Of a stretch of DNA of 12,058 nt, positions 7,179-12,058 are shown in pieces. Origin of the DNA: Silvimonas sp. (GTDB lineage: Bacteria > Pseudomonadota > Gammaproteobacteria > Burkholderiales > Chitinibacteraceae); contig JASLES010000436.1 of assembly GCA_030151005.1 (NCBI GenBank), forward strand, positions 1-12,058, written 5' to 3'. Below the pieces are notes generated by a model that did not search any database, was not told the DNA's origin, and was given only the letters and a program-made list of their open reading frames with translations. Position 1 is the first letter of the stretch. The number at the start of each line of letters is the position of its first letter. The translations under genes and the position numbers were made by a program.

Positions 7179-7502
7179 TTAGCCGGCCTTGCGCTCGGCG
7201 TCGGCAGCTTGCTGCTGCTCTACCAGATCGCGGCAATCGACAACCTTGAGGTCGTTATCACGGGCAAATGCCATGATGAACTGGAATACTCGGGGGTCCA
7301 GTTTTTCCAGCTGCTTGTCTACGGCAACACAGCGCACGTTGTCCATAACCATGGGGCGAACATACGGGGCGTAGGAGAGTTTCTGGTCAAAACCGAAGGT
7401 AGACAGGATACCGGAGAGGCGTTCTGCCCAGTCGCTCGGGCGGAATTGACGCCCGTCACTGGTGAGCCCCTGGATGACGATTTCGTATGGATTACAGATC
7501 AT
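7179..7502 (-). CDS. DUF3579 family protein
   Basis: This is a 107-residue soluble protein. The sequence EIVIQGLTSDGRQFRPSDWAERLSGILSTFG (about 7-37), then YAPYVRPMVMDNVRCVAVDKQLEKLDPRVFQFIMAFARDNDLKVVDC (about 45-90), matches my recollection of the DUF3579 family, found mainly in betaproteobacteria. The function is unknown. In many betaproteobacteria this family is encoded beside argF, as here, although on the opposite strand. The C-terminus is charged and Gln/Ala-rich. ATG at 7502 is the only reasonable start by family alignment, although no clear Shine-Dalgarno sequence precedes it. A terminator-like hairpin follows the stop. Confidence 0.83.
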   Translation of the reverse strand: MICNPYEIVIQGLTSDGRQFRPSDWAERLSGILSTFGFDQKLSYAPYVRPMVMDNVRCVAVDKQLEKLDPRVFQFIMAFARDNDLKVVDCRDLVEQQQAADAERKAG

Positions 7503-7528
7503 GTTGTGTGTATATCAGGGATTAAACT

Positions 7529-7562
7529 ACGTGGCACGTTTCAAACGTGAGTATACCGGTAT
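7529..7562. promoter_or_regulatory. Cluster of overlapping palindromes, possible operator
   Basis: Three inverted repeats sit side by side: ACGTG-G-CACGT (7529-7539), CACGTTT-C-AAACGTG (7535-7549, perfect 7-bp arms), and ATACCGGTAT (7553-7562). They lie 27-60 nt upstream of the DUF3579 start codon. That is where an operator would be expected, with a possible weak minus-strand -10 (TATACT, 7554-7549) within them. The regulator is unknown; the pattern does not match the Escherichia coli ARG box. Confidence 0.4.
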
Positions 7563-7808
7563 TTTAATTGCTGCGCATTGTCACAACACAAATAACCCGT
7601 ACTTTTACTACAAAACTGAAGGCCGCAATCATACCACTCCTGGGCCGCCATGCCGATCAGCAATCTGCCTCATCCCCCGGTCAGGATCAACGCAAGGATT
7701 GCGCAAAATCAAGTTTCTACAGTCTACGCGGTGATAACGCACCACTTCGAGTTTCAGGCGACAGACGCGCAGTTTAAGCCCCGAGGCTGGTTCATACACG
7801 TGCAGTAC

Positions 7809-7838
7809 TTGCCACCCGGCCGTTTCACGCACAATAAT
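7809..7838 (+). promoter_or_regulatory. Candidate argF promoter
   Basis: TTGCCA (7809-7814, five of six) and AATAAT (7833-7838, five of six) are separated by 18 nt, placing a start of transcription near 7845 and a leader of about 45 nt. It could drive argF, the exporter and possibly argG. Confidence 0.5.
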
Positions 7839-7889
7839 GGTTGTTTTTTCAATCAATTGCGGGCCGTACGGTCAGCAACAGCGTGCCCT

Positions 7890-8804
7890 ATGCGACACTA
7901 TCTGCAGTTCAAGGATTTCACCCTCGACGAATACAAGTATCTGTTCAAGCGCGCCACCGTGCTCAAACAGAAACTGCGCGCTGGCGAGTTGTACCAGCCT
8001 TTGATTGGCCGCGTGCTGGCCATGATTTTCGAGAAATCGTCGACCCGCACCCGCGTTTCATTTGAAGCCGGCATGGCGCAATTGGGTGGTCACGCCATGT
8101 TCATGGCATCCAAGGACACGCAACTGGGTCGTGGCGAGCCAATTGAAGATGTGGCCCAGGTGATTAGCCGCATGACCGACATCGTCATGGTGCGCACCTT
8201 TGAACAAAGCATTATCGAGCGCTTTGCCGAAAACTCTCGCGTGCCTGTCATTAACGGCCTGACCAATGAATACCACCCCTGCCAGATCATGGCCGACATC
8301 TTCACCTACGAAGAGCACCACGGCTCGATCGAAGGCAAGACCGTGACCTGGATTGGCGACAGCAACAATGTCAGCCGCACCTGGCTGCAGGCGGCAAAGA
8401 TTTTCAATTTCAAGCTCAAGCTCGCCTGCCCCGCCGGCTACGAAATGACCGTGCTCGATGGCCTTGAGTATGGCAAAGAACATTTCGAGCAATACCGCAA
8501 TCCGTTTGAAGCCGCCCATGGCGCAGATATTGTGACCACCGACGTGAGCGTCTCTATGGGTTACGAGCGCGAAACGCTGCAACGCAAGAAAGATTTCCTG
8601 AACTATCGGGTGACGGAAAAGCTGATGAGTGAAGCGGCCAAAGACGCGGTGTTCCTGCATTGCCTGCCGGCACACCGTGGCGAAGAAGTCGACCCGGAAG
8701 TCATCGACGGTCCGCAGTCTTTGGTGTGGGACGAAGCCGAAAACCGCATGCATACCCAGAAGGCAGTCATTGAGTATCTGCTGCTGGGCGAAATCAAGGA
8801 CTGA
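7890..8804 (+). CDS. argF: Ornithine carbamoyltransferase
   Basis: This 304-residue cytoplasmic enzyme converts carbamoyl phosphate and ornithine to citrulline, the sixth step of arginine biosynthesis. The carbamoyl-phosphate loop STRTR (51-55), HPCQ (129-132), GDSNN (156-160, ornithine domain), DVSVSMG (218-224) and HCLPAHRG (257-264, with the catalytic Cys258) are all present. The length fits the anabolic family. The frame is open upstream to 7650, but homologues begin at the MRHYLQFKDFT position, so I chose ATG at 7890. No strong ribosome site is visible there. The exporter gene starts 2 nt after the stop and argG follows, forming an arginine cluster. Confidence 0.95.
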   Translation: MRHYLQFKDFTLDEYKYLFKRATVLKQKLRAGELYQPLIGRVLAMIFEKSSTRTRVSFEAGMAQLGGHAMFMASKDTQLGRGEPIEDVAQVISRMTDIVMVRTFEQSIIERFAENSRVPVINGLTNEYHPCQIMADIFTYEEHHGSIEGKTVTWIGDSNNVSRTWLQAAKIFNFKLKLACPAGYEMTVLDGLEYGKEHFEQYRNPFEAAHGADIVTTDVSVSMGYERETLQRKKDFLNYRVTEKLMSEAAKDAVFLHCLPAHRGEEVDPEVIDGPQSLVWDEAENRMHTQKAVIEYLLLGEIKD

Positions 8805-8809
8805 AGTTG
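8796..8809 (+). promoter_or_regulatory. Ribosome site that fixes the TTG start of the exporter
   Basis: AAGGA (8796-8800) lies inside the last codons of argF, 6 nt before TTG at 8807. This spacing and the family-like N-terminus support the non-ATG start. The argF stop codon lies between the two, so translation is probably coupled. Confidence 0.7.
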
Positions 8810-9433
8810 TTAGGGATAACCGACCCCGTCACCTATGTGGCCGGCGCGACAGCCATCATTCTGATGCCCGGCCCCAATTCGCTGTTTGCACTCTCCGTGG
8901 CTTCGCGCCGCGGGGTACGGGCGGGCTTTGCCGCCGCCGCCGGCATTTTCACCGGCGATCTGATCCTGATGCTCGCCGCTGCGCTGGGTGTGGCATCATT
9001 AATGCATGCGTATCCGGTAGCGTTCGATGTTGTGCGCTACGCCGGTGCTGCATATCTGGCCTGGCTGGGCGTCAAGCTCTTGCTGGACAGAGGCAACAAG
9101 CGAGCCATGGAAGACGTCCAGGCGGACATTCCGGCTCGTCATATTTATCGCCAGGCGATGTCGATTTCGCTGGTGAATGTTAAAGCCATCATTTTTTTCA
9201 TGGCTTTCTTTCCCCAGTTTGTCGATCCATCGTACCCGCACATCTGGCTGACCTTCGGTGCCCTCGGCATCACTGTGCAAATCCTGAGTTTGTCGTATCT
9301 CAGTTTTCTGATTCTGGCCGGCGCCAATATCGCCAGGAAACTCTCTGGCCGAGCGTGGATTGCCACGGTATTGAAGAAGTTGACCGGCACGCTGTTTTTG
9401 AGCTTTGGCGCACGTCTGGCATTAAGCCGATGA
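8807..9433 (+). CDS. LysE/RhtB-family amino-acid exporter, LeuE-like
   Basis: This is a 208-residue inner-membrane exporter with about six hydrophobic segments (roughly 5-27, 37-62, 70-93, 115-137, 146-170, 188-206). The N-terminal block MLGITDPVTYVAGATAIILMPGPNSLFALSV carries the LysE-family PGPN motif at 21-24. SLVNVKAIIFFMAFFPQFVD (121-140) is the second conserved block. It resembles LeuE (leucine efflux) most closely, but substrate cannot be read from sequence in this family, which also exports lysine, arginine, threonine and homoserine. The start is TTG, 2 nt after argF. Being embedded between argF and argG suggests export of arginine, citrulline or ornithine; this is inference. Confidence 0.87.
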   Translation: MLGITDPVTYVAGATAIILMPGPNSLFALSVASRRGVRAGFAAAAGIFTGDLILMLAAALGVASLMHAYPVAFDVVRYAGAAYLAWLGVKLLLDRGNKRAMEDVQADIPARHIYRQAMSISLVNVKAIIFFMAFFPQFVDPSYPHIWLTFGALGITVQILSLSYLSFLILAGANIARKLSGRAWIATVLKKLTGTLFLSFGARLALSR

Positions 9434-9524
9434 CGAAGCCCATGCGTGCTGTACCGGCCACCACGGCAATACTGAATGCGACATCAACCCGTGTTACAAC
9501 CTTGCCTGATCAAGGATCTATCCC

Positions 9525-10742
<1,218 letters not shown>

Positions 10743-10754
10743 GTCTGCGCGCCT

Positions 10755-10782
10755 GGCCGGCAAACCAGCAGGTTTGCCGGCC
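10755..10782 (+). terminator. Perfect 12-bp hairpin after argG
   Basis: GGCCGGCAAACC and GGTTTGCCGGCC pair perfectly around the loop AGCA, starting 12 nt after the argG stop. The tail (CTGGTTTAAC) has only three consecutive T, so it may be a weak intrinsic terminator or a 3'-end stabilising stem rather than a strong stop. Confidence 0.6.
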
Positions 10783-10818
10783 CTGGTTTAACTGCATACC
10801 CAACCGTTAACACCAGCC

Positions 10819-11046
10819 ATGTCCGTCATCGACTCCTTTCTGAATATGCCTGAGGACACGTTTGATACGTTGTCCGTGTCCGTACTGGTCACCGGCCTCA
10901 TGATCTACATGGGCTTTGTGATCTATCGCATGGCAAAGGATTCCAATGCCGGCAAGTTCGGCACCATTATCCTGTTCTTTGTGCTGGGATTTGGCATGGT
11001 GGGTTTCATCATCAAAACCATTCTGACCGAAGTGCTGCAAAAGTAA
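10819..11046 (+). CDS. DUF2788 small membrane protein
   Basis: This 75-residue protein has two predicted membrane helices (about 18-36 and 47-68) joined by a short basic/polar loop, YRMAKDSNAGKFGT. That loop and the second-helix pattern match my recollection of the DUF2788 family of beta- and gammaproteobacteria. The function is unknown. ATG at 10819 lacks an obvious Shine-Dalgarno sequence; an internal Met at residue 10 is possible but also unsupported. It precedes ppnP by 33 nt on the same strand and may be co-transcribed with it. Confidence 0.83.
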   Translation: MSVIDSFLNMPEDTFDTLSVSVLVTGLMIYMGFVIYRMAKDSNAGKFGTIILFFVLGFGMVGFIIKTILTEVLQK

Positions 11047-11079
11047 GTTGCAGCCCATCTTATCCATTGGAGCTTCTTC

Positions 11080-11394
11080 ATGAGCCAGCAGTTCGATAAC
11101 GTCTCCGTCATCAAGCAAGGCAACGTGTATTTTGATGGCAAGTGTGTCTCGCATACCGTCATTCTGGCCGATGGCACGCGCAAGAGCGTGGGCGTCATTC
11201 TGCCGTCCCAACTGGTGTTCAACACCGGTGCCCCGGAAATCATGGAATTGATCGCCGGCAAATGTGTGGTCAAATTGGCCGGCGAAAGCGAAGCCCGTAC
11301 TTATACTGGCGGCCAGTCGTTCAACGTCCCGGGCGACAGCAGCTTTGAGATCGAAACCCTGGAAACACTGCACTACGTTTGCCACTTTGGCTAA
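11080..11394 (+). CDS. ppnP: Pyrimidine/purine nucleoside phosphorylase PpnP
   Basis: This 104-residue cupin-fold enzyme (formerly YaiE, DUF1255) splits several nucleosides with phosphate to give a free base and ribose-1-phosphate in nucleoside salvage. Family blocks visible are SVGVILPSQLVFNTGAPEIMELIAG (about 36-60) and GGQSFNVPGDSSFEIE (about 77-92), and it ends in the typical aromatic YVCHFG. ATG at 11080 has GGAG 7 nt upstream. The N-terminus is slightly longer than the 94-residue Escherichia coli protein. An intrinsic terminator follows directly. Confidence 0.92.
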   Translation: MSQQFDNVSVIKQGNVYFDGKCVSHTVILADGTRKSVGVILPSQLVFNTGAPEIMELIAGKCVVKLAGESEARTYTGGQSFNVPGDSSFEIETLETLHYVCHFG

Positions 11395-11411
11395 GCGCCT
11401 ATTGGCACATC

Positions 11412-11446
11412 ACGCCCGGCCTGCCTGCGCAGCGCCGGGCGTTTTT
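11412..11446 (+). terminator. Intrinsic terminator after ppnP
   Basis: ACGCCCGGC (11412-11420) pairs with GCCGGGCGT (11434-11442) over 9 bp around a 13-nt loop, followed by a run of five T (11442-11446). It starts 17 nt after the ppnP stop and separates ppnP from the next gene. Confidence 0.85.
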
Positions 11447-11469
11447 GCATTTCATGACCGGAAGAATGC

Positions 11470-11997
11470 ATGACCACCATCGTGACCCACGCCGTTGTTG
11501 CCGCCACCCTGGTGCGCTTGCTGCCGCCAGCGTGGCGCACCACACCGCTCTATGTGCTGGCCATGCTCGGTGCCATGGCACCGGACCTGGACACCCTGGG
11601 CCTGGCGCTGGGCGAGCCCTATGACAGCCCCTGGGGCCATCGCGGTGCCACGCATTCATTATTGTTTGCGATATTGCTGGGCGGCCTGATGGCGCTATGG
11701 CTGGCACGGCGAGGTGGGGCTCTGTGGCGCAACTGGGCCATTCTGAGCGCGTGCGTGTTCACTCATCCCATCATGGATGCGCTAACCAATGGCGGACGCG
11801 GCGTTGCCTTTTTCTGGCCCTGGAGTGACGCACGGTTTTTCATGCCCATTCATCCCATTATGGTCTCGCCTATTGGTGCGCGGTTTTTCTCCGCCCGGGG
11901 CGTCCTGACACTGGAAAGCGAAGTCATGTGGGTCTGGCTACCCTGCCTGCTAATCTGGTTGGCGTTAGCCCTTTGGCCCGCCGGCAAACGCCGTTAA
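11470..11997 (+). CDS. YdjM-like inner-membrane metal-dependent hydrolase
   Basis: This 175-residue membrane protein belongs to the YdjM/DUF457 (PF04307) metal-dependent hydrolase group. Probable metal-binding motifs are His7 (THAVV), PDLD (38-41), GHRGATHS (56-63) and HPIMD (99-103). Hydrophobic helices are at about 26-44, 62-80, 86-98 and 150-170. The in vivo substrate of this family is not established. ATG at 11470 has GGAAG 5 nt upstream; an ATG at 11466 is in another frame. Escherichia coli ydjM is LexA-regulated, but I see no GAAC-N4-GTTC or CTGT-N8-ACAG box upstream here, so SOS control is not supported. Confidence 0.85.
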   Translation: MTTIVTHAVVAATLVRLLPPAWRTTPLYVLAMLGAMAPDLDTLGLALGEPYDSPWGHRGATHSLLFAILLGGLMALWLARRGGALWRNWAILSACVFTHPIMDALTNGGRGVAFFWPWSDARFFMPIHPIMVSPIGARFFSARGVLTLESEVMWVWLPCLLIWLALALWPAGKRR

Positions 11998-12029
11998 AAT
12001 CCTGCTACTGACCTGAATCCGGAGCTGCG

Positions 12030-12058
12030 ATGATCACCTCTGCCTGGGTGCAACTGAT
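12030..12058 (+). CDS. Start of an unidentified gene cut by the window edge
   Basis: ATG at 12030 is preceded by GGAG (12021-12024) with 5-nt spacing, and reads MITSAWVQL before the sequence ends. The good ribosome site and same-strand position 32 nt after the YdjM-like gene make it a likely real start. Nothing can be said about function. Confidence 0.5.

Larger units (their letters stand above)
7503..7889. other. Intergenic region between divergent DUF3579 and argF
   Basis: This 387-bp stretch holds the argF promoter candidate (7809-7838) and a group of palindromes close to the DUF3579 start (7529-7562). A 75-codon minus-strand frame (7856-7629, TTG start) lies inside it but has no ribosome site and no recognised family, so I do not call it as a gene. 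The argF reading frame is also open back to 7650, but that extension does not resemble ornithine carbamoyltransferase. I see no RNA gene or attenuator-type leader peptide. Confidence 0.55.

Noticed and set aside
7650..7889. 80-residue N-terminal extension of ArgF
   Set aside because: Ornithine carbamoyltransferases begin at the MRHYLQFKDFT position; the extension overlaps the likely promoter and has no family-like sequence.
11395..11469. SOS control of the YdjM-like gene, by analogy with Escherichia coli ydjM and the nearby imu cassette
   Set aside because: No LexA-type palindrome of either form is visible upstream, and the genes are about 8 kb apart.

Overview
The window looks like core chromosome from a betaproteobacterium, most likely Neisseriales-like (inferred from gene content and protein style, not from a search). 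Pointers are the DUF3579 protein next to argF, a DUF2788 protein next to ppnP, moderate to high GC, and an ImuA-ImuB-DnaE2 mutasome cassette. I see no rRNA, tRNA, CRISPR array, insertion sequence or phage gene.

Layout. Positions 1-3504 (minus strand) hold the SOS mutagenesis cassette imuA-imuB-dnaE2 (imuC). The genes are overlapped, and dnaE2 runs off the left edge. It is driven by a near-consensus sigma70 promoter whose 17-nt spacer is almost filled by the palindrome GAAC-N4-GTTC. This is an attractive LexA-type operator, but not the CTGT-N8-ACAG form usual in beta- and gammaproteobacteria. Positions 3829-6177 (plus) hold two exported proteins in tandem: a TPR protein with a Thr/Pro-rich linker, and a YkuD-fold L,D-transpeptidase. 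Both end in related NTF2-like (Cds6-type) domains, so they probably act together in the cell envelope. A bidirectional terminator separates them from a convergent FabG-like short-chain dehydrogenase (6259-6999, minus). Next comes a DUF3579 gene (7179-7502, minus), which has its own terminator-like hairpin.

A 387-bp divergent intergenic region leads to argF (7890), a LysE/LeuE-type exporter starting at TTG only 2 nt after argF, and argG (9525). Together these form an arginine biosynthesis cluster with an embedded amino-acid exporter. A perfect 12-bp hairpin follows argG. The right end carries a DUF2788 membrane protein, ppnP (nucleoside phosphorylase), an intrinsic terminator, a YdjM-like membrane-bound metal-dependent hydrolase, and the first codons of another gene at the right edge.

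Most of the window is ordinary housekeeping DNA. The points most worth checking are the atypical imuA operator, the pair of exported proteins sharing a C-terminal domain, the exporter inside the arg cluster, and the clustered palindromes in the DUF3579/argF intergenic region. I found no convincing wholly new system.
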